Source: Hyphomicrobiales bacterium (GTDB taxonomy: Bacteria > Pseudomonadota > Alphaproteobacteria > Rhizobiales > Beijerinckiaceae). From it: DNA of 32,097 nt. Each line of letters begins with the position of its first letter. Positions within the stretch are counted from its first letter, which is position 1. The translations under genes and the position numbers were made by a program. Where the stretch lies: assembly GCA_947455025.1 (NCBI GenBank), contig CANGLU010000031.1, forward strand, positions 1 through 32,097. The letters run 5' to 3'. This document shows, in pieces, positions 1-8,096 of the stretch. The notes below the pieces were generated by a model that made no database searches, had not been told where the DNA came from, and saw only the letters and a program-made list of their open reading frames with translations.

Positions 1-273
1 CAAGCCGATCAGGTTTTCGCCCGAATCGCCCTTGATGCGCACGGCTTCGTGGTAATAACGGCGGAACTGCTTTTCCGAAATGTTGCCGTAATAGCCCTTG
101 ACCTTCTGCTTGGCGCGCAACTGCGTGCCGAAGTCGGACATTTTGCCCTTACGGCGCTGTCCATGTTGGCCTGGGCCGTATTCACGGCGGTTAACTGGGC
201 TCTTTGGACGACCCCAGATGTTTTGACCAAGACGGCGGTCAATCTTATGTTTAGCGGCAATACGCTTGCTCAT
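1..273 (-). CDS. rpsD: 30S ribosomal protein S4, N-terminal part (runs off the window)
   Basis: Reading the minus strand from the ATG at 273 gives 91 codons with no stop up to the window edge, so the gene continues to the left. The protein starts [16 protein letters not shown] and contains [21 protein letters not shown] and RRYYHEA, which are characteristic of S4 of Alphaproteobacteria (about 205 residues when complete). S4 binds 16S rRNA as a primary assembly protein of the 30S subunit, and in several bacteria it also represses translation of its own mRNA. The ribosome binding site GAGGA lies about 8 bases before the ATG. A promoter-like sequence and two stem-loops lie upstream. The identification is secure; only the C-terminal half is missing. 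Confidence 0.97.
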   Translation of the reverse strand, partial: MSKRIAAKHKIDRRLGQNIWGRPKSPVNRREYGPGQHGQRRKGKMSDFGTQLRAKQKVKGYYGNISEKQFRRYYHEAVRIKGDSGENLIGL

Positions 274-277
274 CGCT

Positions 278-308
278 GTTCCTCTTCAAAAGCGAAGTTA
301 CGAGGAAC
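278..308 (-). promoter_or_regulatory. Stem-loop holding the rpsD ribosome binding site
   Basis: The arms GTTCCTC and GAGGAAC (278-284 and 302-308 on the plus strand) are perfect complements. On the rpsD transcript the 3' arm contains the Shine-Dalgarno sequence, so folding would hide it. S4 is a known translational autoregulator in other bacteria, which makes this a plausible control element; S4 binding here is inference. Confidence 0.45.
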
Positions 309-390
309 GCGCCCTCCTACTGCCCAATCTCTCAGGCCGACAGGTCAGATTTGCATGCAAAACCAACCACGGGTGCGTCAAAAACGCCAA

Positions 391-409
391 GCGGGCCCAA
401 AGGACCCGC
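391..409 (-). terminator. GC-rich hairpin between murI and rpsD, possible terminator or attenuator
   Basis: The arms GCGGG and CCCGC, extended by CC/GG across one mismatch, enclose AAA. On the minus strand the hairpin is followed by TTGGCGTTTTT, a short T run. It lies downstream of murI and also just after the predicted start of the rpsD transcript. It could therefore end the murI transcript, act as an attenuator in the rpsD leader, or do both. The T run is not immediately adjacent, so intrinsic termination is uncertain. Confidence 0.35.
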
Positions 410-423
410 AAAGCGATGGACGG

Positions 424-452
424 TTCATACTGCCCCGAGGGAGAGATGTCAA
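424..452 (-). promoter_or_regulatory. Sigma70-type promoter for rpsD
   Basis: On the minus strand TTGACA (452-447), a 17-base spacer and TATGAA (429-424) form a good sigma70-type match with a perfect -35 box. It overlaps the last codon and stop of murI and would give rpsD a leader of roughly 145 bases. Confidence 0.5.
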
Positions 453-1276
453 ACGGCAGAAGCGGGTTTAATCGCGATAAAGTCTATTTTTTCAAGGCCA
501 TAGCTCTTTAAAACGGCCAATAAAGGCGCGCTTATGGCAAATGGACCCGTAAAGACCGCTTGCAAGGGCTGTTCAGGCGCGTTGCCGGTTGAGGCTTCCC
601 CCATTAACTGCACAACGCGGCGGGCAATAGCGGGAGCCGGGTCAATCCATGTGACGGGCCAAGGGGCAACCCGTTCAAACGCTTCAAGCAATAAAGGATA
701 ATGGGTGCAGGCCAAGACGATTGTATCGGTTCGCTTGCCGTCATGCTCGACAAAGCAGGGTGCTATATCGGCAAGGATCGAGGCATCCGTGACGCTTTCG
801 TCGTTCAGCGCGGCTTCCGCTTTGCTCGCAAGCTCTGACGGCGCGTGCAGAATGACCTCGCAGCTTTGCGCGAAATCTCGGATCAAAGCGGCGGTGTAAT
901 CACGCTGCGCGGTGCCGCGCGTCGCCAAAATGCCGATGATCCGCGATTGCGATTGTTCGGCGGCAGGCTTAATCGCAGGCACGGTGCCGACAAAGGGAAT
1001 TGAAAACCGCGCACGTAACATCGGCAACACCAGCGTAGATGCCGTGTGGCAGGCAATCACCACCAGATCGGGGTTAAAGCGCGGGATCATTGCGTCAAAG
1101 ACGTCTCTCACGCGGGCGAGCAAGACATCTTCGCTTAATTCGCCATAGGGGAACACGGCGTTATCTGCGACATAGATGTAATGCGCATCGGGGCGTGCCT
1201 TGCGGATCGGATCGAGCACCGTTAGGCCGCCGACGCCTGAGTCAAACACCAGGATTGTTTGGCGTTTGTTACTCAC
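449..1276 (-). CDS. murI: Glutamate racemase
   Basis: The 275-residue protein interconverts L- and D-glutamate for peptidoglycan synthesis in the cytoplasm. Its family hallmarks are DSGVGG at residues 12-17, the PYG motif near 43-45, the first catalytic cysteine in ACHTAS (Cys76) and the second in LACTHYPLL (Cys190). The length is normal for the family. It starts with GTG, and that start overlaps the stop of the upstream TrmJ-like gene by four bases (GTGA), so the two are probably translationally coupled. One oddity is His77, where most members have Asn in the C-N-T motif. The assignment is firm. Confidence 0.95.
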   Translation of the reverse strand: MSNKRQTILVFDSGVGGLTVLDPIRKARPDAHYIYVADNAVFPYGELSEDVLLARVRDVFDAMIPRFNPDLVVIACHTASTLVLPMLRARFSIPFVGTVPAIKPAAEQSQSRIIGILATRGTAQRDYTAALIRDFAQSCEVILHAPSELASKAEAALNDESVTDASILADIAPCFVEHDGKRTDTIVLACTHYPLLLEAFERVAPWPVTWIDPAPAIARRVVQLMGEASTGNAPEQPLQAVFTGPFAISAPLLAVLKSYGLEKIDFIAIKPASAV

Positions 1277-2067
1277 GCTTTGGGCTCCGCTTCGCTCGCT
1301 TTGAGCGCTGCTTCCCGTTTGCGCTTTTTGGAATAAGGCACGCGTGGGCCTTCCACCAAACGCACGATCATGCCTCTTACCGTGCGCAAATCCTGTTCGT
1401 CCATATCCATGCGCAACAGAATGTTGCGCAAATTCATGCTCATCCGTTGTTTTTTATTGGGCGGGCGATAAAAGCCGCGCTCTTCCAATTTTTCATCGAG
1501 ATAATCGAAGAAGTTTAAAATCGTACCGCGCTCAGCGGCGGGCCAACGCGTCTTGCGGGCGAAGGGGAGGGAGGCTTCGCCATCGGCGGTTTGAAACGCG
1601 TAACCCATCAGCAACACGGCTTGCGAGAGGTTGAGCGAGGCGAAATTCGGATCAACCGGATAGGTGCAAATCGCATCCGCTAACGCGATGTCGTGGTTTT
1701 CTAATCCCGTGCGTTCGCGACCGAACAAAACACCGACTTTATTGCCCTCCGCGATACGCGCCTTTAAGTTGGCACCTGCCTCGGATGGGCCATGAATCGG
1801 TTTGCCTTGGCCCCGCTCGCGCGCGGTGGTGGCGTAGACGAAAGTAAGATCGGCGACGGCTTCTTTGAGCGTGTCATAGAGCTTGGCGGATTCGAGCACG
1901 AAGCCTGCGCCAGCCGATGCCGCTTCGGTTTTTTGGTTCATCCAATTTTCGCGCGGACGGACCATGCGTAATTCGTGCAGGCCAAAATTGGCCATGGCAC
2001 GCGCCGCCATGCCGATGTTTTCGCCAAGCTGTGGCTCAACCAGAATGATGATGGGCTTTTCACTCAT
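1273..2067 (-). CDS. trmJ: SpoU/TrmH-family RNA 2'-O-methyltransferase, TrmJ-like
   Basis: The 264-residue protein belongs to the SPOUT methyltransferases, which transfer a methyl group from S-adenosylmethionine to a ribose 2'-OH in RNA. The three conserved motifs are visible: NIGMAARAMANFG (17-29), LFGRERTGLEN (114-124) and SLNLSQAV (144-151). Together these form the trefoil knot that binds the cofactor. The N-terminal placement of motif 1 and the helical C-terminal tail fit TrmJ, which modifies position 32 of tRNAs, but substrate choice cannot be read from sequence. The ATG overlaps the stop of the upstream pdxA-like gene (ATGA), and the gene's own stop overlaps murI. The C terminus is very basic. 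Confidence 0.88.
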   Translation of the reverse strand: MSEKPIIILVEPQLGENIGMAARAMANFGLHELRMVRPRENWMNQKTEAASAGAGFVLESAKLYDTLKEAVADLTFVYATTARERGQGKPIHGPSEAGANLKARIAEGNKVGVLFGRERTGLENHDIALADAICTYPVDPNFASLNLSQAVLLMGYAFQTADGEASLPFARKTRWPAAERGTILNFFDYLDEKLEERGFYRPPNKKQRMSMNLRNILLRMDMDEQDLRTVRGMIVRLVEGPRVPYSKKRKREAALKASEAEPKA

Positions 2068-3044
2068 CGTGCGGCGACCTTTTGCAAGAGTCGCGCTTGT
2101 TCGAAAGCGTAGGCGAGCGATGAGGCGTCGGCGATGCCTTTGCCTGCAATATCGAACGCAGTGCCGTGATCGACGCTGGTGCGAATAAAGGGCAAGCCGA
2201 TGGTGACATTCACGCCTTGTTCGATGCCCATATATTTAACAGGGATGAGGCCTTGATCGTGATATTGCGCCACCACAATATCAAACTCGCCGCGGCGGGC
2301 GCGCATGAAAATGGTATCGCCTGCAAAGGGTCCTGAAACCTTCATGCCGAGACGTTGGGCTTCAAGGATGGCGGGTGCAATTTCGGCTTCGTCTTCATGG
2401 CCAAATAGGCCGCCTTCACCTGCATGGGGGTTTAGGCCTGCCACCGCGATGCGCGGCTCGGAAATGCCATAGGCACGGCAGGCGGCATGGGCGAGCTCGA
2501 TGGTTTTTAATACACGCGCTTTGGTGATGAGATCGGGCACCGCGCGTATTGATACGTGGATGGTAACCAAGATGACGCGTAGCTCTTCATTGGCGAGCAT
2601 CATTGCAAAGTCGGATGTGCCGGAACGGTCGGCTAAAATTTCGGTATGGCCGGGATAGAGAATACCTGCCGCTTTAAACGCTTCTTTGTGAATAGGCGCG
2701 GTGACCATGCCCGCGATCTCGCCCTTGAGTGCTAAATCGATGGAGGCTGCGATATAATCGTAAGCGGCTTGACCGGAGCGGGCGTCTACTTTGCCGATGG
2801 GGAGGTCGGCTGGAAGGTTTGAGAGCGACACGACATCGATGGTTCCGGATTCAGACTTTGCTTCGCTCGGTGAGGCAATGGTTCTGATCTTTAACGGCAG
2901 ATGAAGAGCGTGCACGGTACGCTCGAGGCAACCGGCATCGCCGATGACGATCGCGGGCGCGCTTACGCCTGCGGCAAAAAATTTGGCGATGATTTCGGGG
3001 CCGATGCCAGACGCGTCGCCCATGGTGATGGCTAAAACTTGCAT
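2064..3044 (-). CDS. pdxA: PdxA/PdxA2-family 4-phosphate dehydrogenase
   Basis: The protein is an NAD-dependent decarboxylating dehydrogenase of the PdxA fold. I chose the ATG at 3044 (326 residues, MQVLAITMGDASGIGPE) because homologues begin just before the MGD-GIGPE motif. A longer frame reaching 3158 adds an unrelated tail that would run into the neighbouring gene. Likely metal ligands are His163 (TIHVS), His207 (NPHAGE) and His262 (YHDQG). GHTEILAD lies at 132-139. Classical PdxA makes pyridoxal phosphate from 4-hydroxythreonine 4-phosphate, while PdxA2 relatives oxidise D-threonate or D-erythronate 4-phosphate. The TAPIHKEAFKAAG segment and the lack of a ksgA neighbour lean slightly to PdxA2. 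The family is certain, the substrate is not. Confidence 0.88.
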   Translation of the reverse strand: MQVLAITMGDASGIGPEIIAKFFAAGVSAPAIVIGDAGCLERTVHALHLPLKIRTIASPSEAKSESGTIDVVSLSNLPADLPIGKVDARSGQAAYDYIAASIDLALKGEIAGMVTAPIHKEAFKAAGILYPGHTEILADRSGTSDFAMMLANEELRVILVTIHVSIRAVPDLITKARVLKTIELAHAACRAYGISEPRIAVAGLNPHAGEGGLFGHEDEAEIAPAILEAQRLGMKVSGPFAGDTIFMRARRGEFDIVVAQYHDQGLIPVKYMGIEQGVNVTIGLPFIRTSVDHGTAFDIAGKGIADASSLAYAFEQARLLQKVAAR

Positions 3045-3103
3045 AGAAAACCCGTAGCGAAACTGATGGATATGGGCAATCCCATGCGGATTATTCGGGC
3101 GAT

Positions 3104-4024
3104 TTAAACCGCGACAGCCTCGGATTGGCGGTGTTTTTCGGCGCGCGAATTCAGCCAAACGGCGGTTAAGACCAAAATGCCACTCACAATCAGGCGTTCA
3201 TCAACGGGCTCATGATAGATCGCGGCGCCTAAGGCCACTGCGCCGACAGTTGCCAAATTAACCGCTTGAACGGTCGAGACCGGACCAAAATGGCGAACGA
3301 GATTGAAGAAAGTAATTCGCTCGATCACCCACATCAGTGTGACGGCGAGAAGAGCGATCCAAGCTTGGGGAGGCAGATCAAGCGTTGATTGCGCATCGAC
3401 CAGCAGAAGCGCCGGTAGAAACACAAAGCCGCTCGCCAAGCTTTCGACAACGCTGACGGCGCCCGCATCGCGTCCTTTGGGCCAGAAGCGGGACGCGTAA
3501 AGATGATAGAGCGCATAAAAGAACGGCAGGCTTAACGAGCCTAAGAGCCAAGGGTCGAGGACAGAAAAAATCGTGCCGCCACTCAAGGCCGTTGGCTCGA
3601 TCACGAGGATCGCAGCACCGATAAATCCGGTTGCAATGGCCGATGCCCTTATCCAGCTAAAGCGTTCAACGCCGATAATCAGCGCTAAGCCATAACCGAA
3701 GAGAGGCGTTGTGGATGTGATGATCGAATAGGTTGAGACCGGCACATGCCCGATGATGATCAGGCTAATGCCAAAGGGCATGTTTAAAAGCACGGCGCAT
3801 CCGACACCAAACAGCCAGAGTTTAAGGTCTGCTAACGGCACAGGGCCGCGCATGCGCCAAACGATCAAAAGGGCGAGGCCAACCCCAAATCCGGATAGCG
3901 AAATGGTTGCTAAAGGCGACACCCCAAGCGTTGCAAGATGCTTGGTCATTACCGGCGATATCGCCCAAAACAGTCCCAACCCCAAGAGATTGGGAACAAG
4001 GCCAACGCGGGATGAAGCGCTCAT
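3104..4024 (-). CDS. EamA/DMT-family membrane transporter
   Basis: The 306-residue protein is almost entirely hydrophobic, with about ten predicted membrane segments in two similar halves, as in the drug/metabolite transporter superfamily. Its substrate is unknown; members export or import small metabolites such as amino acids or nucleotide sugars. The ATG at 4024 is preferred to a TTG one codon earlier, and AAGGG lies about ten bases before it. A 59-base gap separates it from the pdxA-like gene, so both may share a transcript. The C-terminal tail is charged and cytoplasmic in appearance. Confidence 0.85.
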   Translation of the reverse strand: MSASSRVGLVPNLLGLGLFWAISPVMTKHLATLGVSPLATISLSGFGVGLALLIVWRMRGPVPLADLKLWLFGVGCAVLLNMPFGISLIIIGHVPVSTYSIITSTTPLFGYGLALIIGVERFSWIRASAIATGFIGAAILVIEPTALSGGTIFSVLDPWLLGSLSLPFFYALYHLYASRFWPKGRDAGAVSVVESLASGFVFLPALLLVDAQSTLDLPPQAWIALLAVTLMWVIERITFFNLVRHFGPVSTVQAVNLATVGAVALGAAIYHEPVDERLIVSGILVLTAVWLNSRAEKHRQSEAVAV

Positions 4025-4055
4025 CAAGCGCGCCCTTTACAAACAAACATTCGAA

Positions 4056-4793
4056 TTAAACTTTTCTATTTTTGGCGGATTTGCGCGAGAGCATATTCAG
4101 GCCTTCAACGCCCGCCGAAAACGCCATGGCGGTGTAGACATAGCCTTTTGGAACGTGAGCACCAAATCCCTCGGCGATAAGCGTCATGCCGATCATAATC
4201 AAAAAGCCCAAGGCCAGCATAACAATGGTTGGATTGTCGCGGATAAAGCGCGATAGCGGTTCGGCGGCGAGCATCATGGTCAGCACGGCGACAATCACGG
4301 CAACGACCATAATAGGCAGATGCGGCGTCATGCCGACCGCCGTGATAATTGAATCAACCGAGAAGACGAGATCGAGCACTAAGATTTGGCCGATGGCCGC
4401 TGCGAGCCCGTGCTTTTTGGGGGCGTCGAATAAATCGGGCTCATGCTTTTTGTCGACGGCGTGATGGATCTCTTTCGTGGCTTTCCAAACCAAGAACAGT
4501 CCACCCGCAATTAGAATTAGATCGCGCCATGAAAAGCTTTGGCCGAAGACCGACAGGATCGGTTCGACAAGATGAACGATAAAAGCCAACGTGCCGAGTA
4601 AAGCAAGACGGAGAAACAACGCCAGTGAAATGCCAATCCGGCGCGCTCTTTTTTGTTGATTGGCCGGCAGCTTATTGGTGAGGATCGAGATAAAAACGAG
4701 ATTATCGATCCCTAACACAATTTCCATTGTGATGAGGGCGGCTAACGCAATCCATGCGGCCGGATCGAGGGCGAGCGAGACGATGTAATCCAT
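4056..4793 (-). CDS. TerC-family integral membrane protein
   Basis: The 245-residue protein has the two hallmark acidic membrane motifs of the TerC family, EIVLGIDN (24-31) and DLVFSVDS (141-148), within seven or so hydrophobic segments. It therefore belongs with the TerC/YoaE-type proteins. Several family members export manganese or help load metals onto secreted proteins, and the name comes from tellurite resistance. No ter operon genes are nearby, so tellurite resistance is not implied. A central hydrophilic loop rich in Lys, His and Asp (about 105-128) may face the cytoplasm. The gene sits 31 bases upstream of the EamA transporter on the same strand. The family is clear; the ion is inference. 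Confidence 0.88.
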   Translation of the reverse strand: MDYIVSLALDPAAWIALAALITMEIVLGIDNLVFISILTNKLPANQQKRARRIGISLALFLRLALLGTLAFIVHLVEPILSVFGQSFSWRDLILIAGGLFLVWKATKEIHHAVDKKHEPDLFDAPKKHGLAAAIGQILVLDLVFSVDSIITAVGMTPHLPIMVVAVIVAVLTMMLAAEPLSRFIRDNPTIVMLALGFLIMIGMTLIAEGFGAHVPKGYVYTAMAFSAGVEGLNMLSRKSAKNRKV

Positions 4794-4836
4794 GATGGTA
4801 ATGACCTAGGCGGTATAACGCGGATCGACAACTGAA

Positions 4837-5130
4837 TTAAACGTCAAAGACACGAACGCGGCGTCTTGTATTCCGTTCCACGACGACCACCGGCTTTGCG
4901 GTGCCGCGCGAGATCGTGGCTACGCGTTGGGTCATTTTGCGTTGCGCGACCGACCGCATCACTTCTTTTTTGACGTCTTCAACGTCCATTCCCATGAGTG
5001 CCGCGGCAATTTCGGCTTGGGCTGCGGGATCGTCCGTGATGTCGCGTGCGGCCTCGATGGCTTCTTTCAGCTCTGGTTCGGCTTCTTTGACCTTCCGATA
5101 GCCGTATTTTGTCTTCCAGACGCCGCTCAT
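4837..5130 (-). CDS. Small conserved-looking protein of unknown function
   Basis: I do not recognise a named family. The 97-residue protein has a strongly helical, acidic middle (residues 15-65, with many Glu, Ala and Lys) and a short basic, beta-like C terminus rich in Arg and Val (RNTRRRVRVFDV). It has no signal peptide or membrane segment. The start is well supported: AGGGAG lies about nine bases before the ATG at 5130. A perfect palindrome (5174-5192) lies in its upstream region and could be an operator. Coding use resembles that of its neighbours, so I take it as a real gene. Confidence 0.7.
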   Translation of the reverse strand: MSGVWKTKYGYRKVKEAEPELKEAIEAARDITDDPAAQAEIAAALMGMDVEDVKKEVMRSVAQRKMTQRVATISRGTAKPVVVVERNTRRRVRVFDV

Positions 5131-5173
5131 GGCCGCCGCTCCCTTATTTTTCTGACCCGTAGTCTACCACATC

Positions 5174-5192
5174 TATGTTGCACTGCAACATA
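5174..5192. promoter_or_regulatory. Perfect 19-base palindrome, candidate operator
   Basis: TATGTTGCA, a single C, then TGCAACATA form a perfect inverted repeat. It lies 44-62 bases upstream of the start of the 97-residue protein and downstream of nagA. Its size and symmetry fit the binding site of a dimeric regulator. The TGCA-rich core recalls sites described for the PHA regulator PhaR, but I cannot assign a protein. Confidence 0.45.
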
Positions 5193-5234
5193 ATCAAGGG
5201 GCAGCCTGTATACGGTGCACCTTAAAGGGTCGGA

Positions 5235-6371
5235 TCAATGGTCGTTTAGCCCGTCGATCCAAACGGATTGTACCTTTAAATCATCGGTTAGATGAACGAG
5301 GCTTGAAGCGTAGCCCTTGGCCAGTCGTCCAAAGGTGCGATCAATCCGTAGCATTTTGGCGGGCGTCGAGGTGGCCATTTGCAAGACGTGCTTCAGCTCG
5401 ACCTTCACATCCTTTGCCAAATAATGCACGGCATCCAGCATCGTAATGGCGGATCCGGCCAAAGTTCCGTCCGGAAGGGACAGCTTCGTGCCGGTTCGGG
5501 TTGCCATGCGCCCTTGCAACTTAAAAATGTCGCTCTCGCCGGCGGCCGGTGGCATGGCATCGGAAACGAGTGCGATGCCCGATGGACCTTTGGCGGCTAA
5601 GGCAACGCGGATTGCGGTTGGGTTGACGTGGTGACCATCGGCAATAAGGCCTGCAATAACGCGCGGATCGGCTAGCGCAGCACCGACCAAGCCCGGGGCG
5701 CGGTGGCTTAAGGGGCTCATCGCATTATAAAGATGGGTGACGGCTGTTGCACCGGCCTCGATTGCGGCAAAAGCTTCGTGATCGGTCGCCTCCGAATGGC
5801 CGAGGCTCACAATAATGCCACTCTGGGTAAGATGGCGGATGAGGTCGTGAGCTACTTTATTGGGGGCGAGCGTTACCATCATAACGCCTGATCGACCTTG
5901 AACGAGACGATCGACATCGGCGTCTTTCATTTTGCGGATATAAGCGTGGGGGTGAGCGCCCGCGCGGATGGTGTCGATAAACGGGCCTTCAATATGCAAG
6001 CCCAGATAGCCGGGCACGAAGCCTGAGGCCGCTTTGCCAGCGGCGAGGGTTTCGACCAAAACCTCGTCGGCATCCGTGATGAGGGTTGGAAGTGCGTGTG
6101 TTGTGCCGAATTTGCGGTGGGCTTCGAGAATGGCGCTGATGCCTTTGACCGATGGCGTTTCGTTCAACAAGACACCGCCACCGCCATTGATCTGCGCATC
6201 GATAAAGCCGGGGCTGAGAATACCGCCGCCGAGATCCCGTTCGATCAGACCATGGGGACGCTCGTTGAACGGCACGAGGCCGATAATGGTGGCACCCTCG
6301 GTAATCAGCACGTGATCATCGATAAAATCGAAACCGTTAAAAAGACGCGCGCCAAAAAAGACCTGTTTCAT
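5235..6371 (-). CDS. nagA: N-acetylglucosamine-6-phosphate deacetylase
   Basis: The 378-residue cytoplasmic enzyme removes acetate from GlcNAc-6-phosphate, giving glucosamine-6-phosphate for glycolysis or cell-wall synthesis. The amidohydrolase landmarks are in order: GFIDAQINGGGG (55-66), the metal-binding Glu in LHIEGPF (Glu128), His192 in GHSEAT, His213 in THLYNAM and the catalytic Asp in SDAMP (Asp271). Length is typical. The ATG overlaps the stop of the upstream kinase gene (ATGA), and that kinase would supply its substrate from GlcNAc, so the two form a salvage pair. No nagB-like deaminase or sugar transporter is seen next to it. Confidence 0.95.
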   Translation of the reverse strand: MKQVFFGARLFNGFDFIDDHVLITEGATIIGLVPFNERPHGLIERDLGGGILSPGFIDAQINGGGGVLLNETPSVKGISAILEAHRKFGTTHALPTLITDADEVLVETLAAGKAASGFVPGYLGLHIEGPFIDTIRAGAHPHAYIRKMKDADVDRLVQGRSGVMMVTLAPNKVAHDLIRHLTQSGIIVSLGHSEATDHEAFAAIEAGATAVTHLYNAMSPLSHRAPGLVGAALADPRVIAGLIADGHHVNPTAIRVALAAKGPSGIALVSDAMPPAAGESDIFKLQGRMATRTGTKLSLPDGTLAGSAITMLDAVHYLAKDVKVELKHVLQMATSTPAKMLRIDRTFGRLAKGYASSLVHLTDDLKVQSVWIDGLNDH

Positions 6372-7246
6372 GGAAGCTTCCCGCCTGCCATCAAGATTGC
6401 GCCATCGGCGGCATCATGCAAGGGCGGCACAAACGGATAGGGCCTTTGCAGCTCGATCCATGGCTTCAAAGGTTCCGTTAGCCCGCCGACAAGGGAGATG
6501 CGTTCGCACCCCATGCGCTGAAGTGCGGCGTGAAGGTTTAGAATTTCGCGCGTGGCCTCTTTGATGATCGGCAAGGCAATGGCATCGCCTTTTTCCGCGT
6601 GCCCAAAAACGATTGGTGCCAAGGCACCATAATCGGCGGAGCGGGCGGTCACTGTCCAACGCGTGACATTTGACGGATCATTGTCAAAACGCTTCATGAT
6701 ATGCCGCGTCATTTTACTCATCGGTCGAAGACCGTCGGCGGCTAAAAGCGATTGGCGCAAGGCTTCCCAGCCGATGCGGGCGGCCGAGCCTTCATCGCTG
6801 ATCGCAAAACCTCGCCCACCGATGGCCGTCATTGTGCCAGCGAGATGGGCCAAGCCTGCCGATCCTGTTCCGGCTATAACAAGGCCGCCATCGGCCCCTT
6901 GATGCGCGCCGAAGCAGGCCGCAGCCGCGTCGCTTGCGACCACCACACGACGATAGTCAGCGAACGAGGATAGAATACGGCCTGAATCCGCTAGAGACAC
7001 AATACCAGCAAGGCCAAGGCCCAAGGCGGTATTGGATCGATCGTGTGGCGCAAGCGCTGCCTGATGAAAGACCTGATCAAGCATTGTGCGTAAAGTTGTC
7101 AGCGCGCCTTCCGGATCACTGTGCACATTGGCGCTGCCGCCTTCCGCATAAGCGAGTTCCGCGCCGTTTTTATCCCTCAAGCGCACACGGCATCGAGTGC
7201 CGCCGCCATCGACGCCAACACTGTACGGATATTCTTGGGTGGTCAT
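6368..7246 (-). CDS. N-acetylglucosamine kinase, BadF/BcrA ATPase family
   Basis: The 292-residue protein has the ASKHA sugar-kinase fold. The first phosphate motif VDGGGT is at 12-17, a SDAAAA segment with the likely catalytic Asp106 at 105-110, AGTGS at 125-129, and the GlcNAc-kinase signature GGRGFAISDEGSAARIG at 143-159. It probably phosphorylates GlcNAc at O6 using ATP. Its stop overlaps the start of nagA and its start overlaps the stop of the Anbu gene, both as ATGA, so all three are likely translated in a coupled manner. A related glucosamine kinase activity is the main alternative. Confidence 0.88.
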   Translation of the reverse strand: MTTQEYPYSVGVDGGGTRCRVRLRDKNGAELAYAEGGSANVHSDPEGALTTLRTMLDQVFHQAALAPHDRSNTALGLGLAGIVSLADSGRILSSFADYRRVVVASDAAAACFGAHQGADGGLVIAGTGSAGLAHLAGTMTAIGGRGFAISDEGSAARIGWEALRQSLLAADGLRPMSKMTRHIMKRFDNDPSNVTRWTVTARSADYGALAPIVFGHAEKGDAIALPIIKEATREILNLHAALQRMGCERISLVGGLTEPLKPWIELQRPYPFVPPLHDAADGAILMAGGKLP

Positions 7247-8037
7247 TTTACCGCCGGTGGATCAAGCGATAAGACGCTTTGCGGATCATCTTCTGTCGCC
7301 GAAGGATCGCGATAATTATCGATGTTTTTAAAGGCTTCGCGCAATGCGCCTGACCAGCCTTTCGAGAGCTTCTCGAAATAGGTGTCATTCGCGCCGATGC
7401 GGCGCTGATAGGAGACTTCTAATGAATCGCGTTCATACATCAGAAGATCAATCGGCATGCCGACCGAGAGGTTGGAGCGGAGTGTGGAGTCAAACGAAAT
7501 CAGAATGACTTTTGTTCCTTCGCCCATGGTCATATCAGGGCGTGCGACGCGGTCGAGAATCGGTTTGCCGTATTTGTGTTCGCCGATCTGAAAGAAGGGC
7601 GTGTCCTTGGTCGCTTCGATAAAATTGCCCTCGGCATAGATTTGAAACATCCGCGGCGGCTCGCCATGAATTTGGCCGCCCAAAATGAACGAAGCGGCAA
7701 AAACGCCGTTATTGGCTTCCAAGGATGGGCCATCGACGCGGCGGACCTCACGAACGGCCTCGCCGACAAGGCGGGCGGCCTGAAACATGGTCTGCACGTT
7801 CAAAAGCGATGCTTCGCCTGTTTCGACATTGGCATCGATTTGCTCGTTCAAGCCCGAGATGACGGATTGGGTAACGGCTAAATTTCCGGCGGAGAGCAGA
7901 ACGAGAACGCGTTCCCCCTTGCGCTCCCAGACGTGCATTTTCCGAAAAACAGCGATGTTATCGAACCCGGCATTGGTTCGTGTATCGGAGGCAAAGACAA
8001 TGCCGTTATCGAGGCGAAGGCCGACGCAGTAGGTCAC
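7243..8037 (-). CDS. Anbu, proteasome-like peptidase (ancestral beta subunit)
   Basis: The 264-residue protein is an N-terminal nucleophile hydrolase related to proteasome beta subunits and HslV. After removal of the initiator Met the protein begins with Thr (MTYCVGLRLDNG), the expected nucleophile. Asp18 in ASDTR and Lys33 fit the Thr/Asp/Lys active site of this superfamily. Length and the MTYCVG start match Anbu, whose members form open helical rings and whose natural substrate is unknown. The start is GTG at 8037, with AGGGA about 12 bases upstream. It lies in the recognised genomic setting of Anbu (ATP-grasp, alpha-E and transglutaminase genes upstream), but here it is also coupled downstream to a GlcNAc kinase and nagA. 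Confidence 0.9.
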   Translation of the reverse strand: MTYCVGLRLDNGIVFASDTRTNAGFDNIAVFRKMHVWERKGERVLVLLSAGNLAVTQSVISGLNEQIDANVETGEASLLNVQTMFQAARLVGEAVREVRRVDGPSLEANNGVFAASFILGGQIHGEPPRMFQIYAEGNFIEATKDTPFFQIGEHKYGKPILDRVARPDMTMGEGTKVILISFDSTLRSNLSVGMPIDLLMYERDSLEVSYQRRIGANDTYFEKLSKGWSGALREAFKNIDNYRDPSATEDDPQSVLSLDPPAVK

Positions 8038-8096
8038 GAAACACGTTTCCCTAATTTTAAGTCAAAATGATTGGTTGTCTTGAAAGGGGGCGAACT

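Noticed and set aside
3045-3158. N-terminal extension of the pdxA-like protein
   Set aside because: It is unlike the family, would overlap the neighbouring transporter gene, and the internal ATG at 3044 fits homologues.
4056-4793. Tellurite resistance locus
   Set aside because: Only a lone TerC-family gene is present, without terABDE; such genes usually act in metal handling.
7243-8037. Anbu as the missing protease for PqqA processing
   Set aside because: The genes are about 20 kb apart and belong to different units. PqqF/PqqG are M16 metalloproteases, and nothing in the sequence links Anbu to PqqA.
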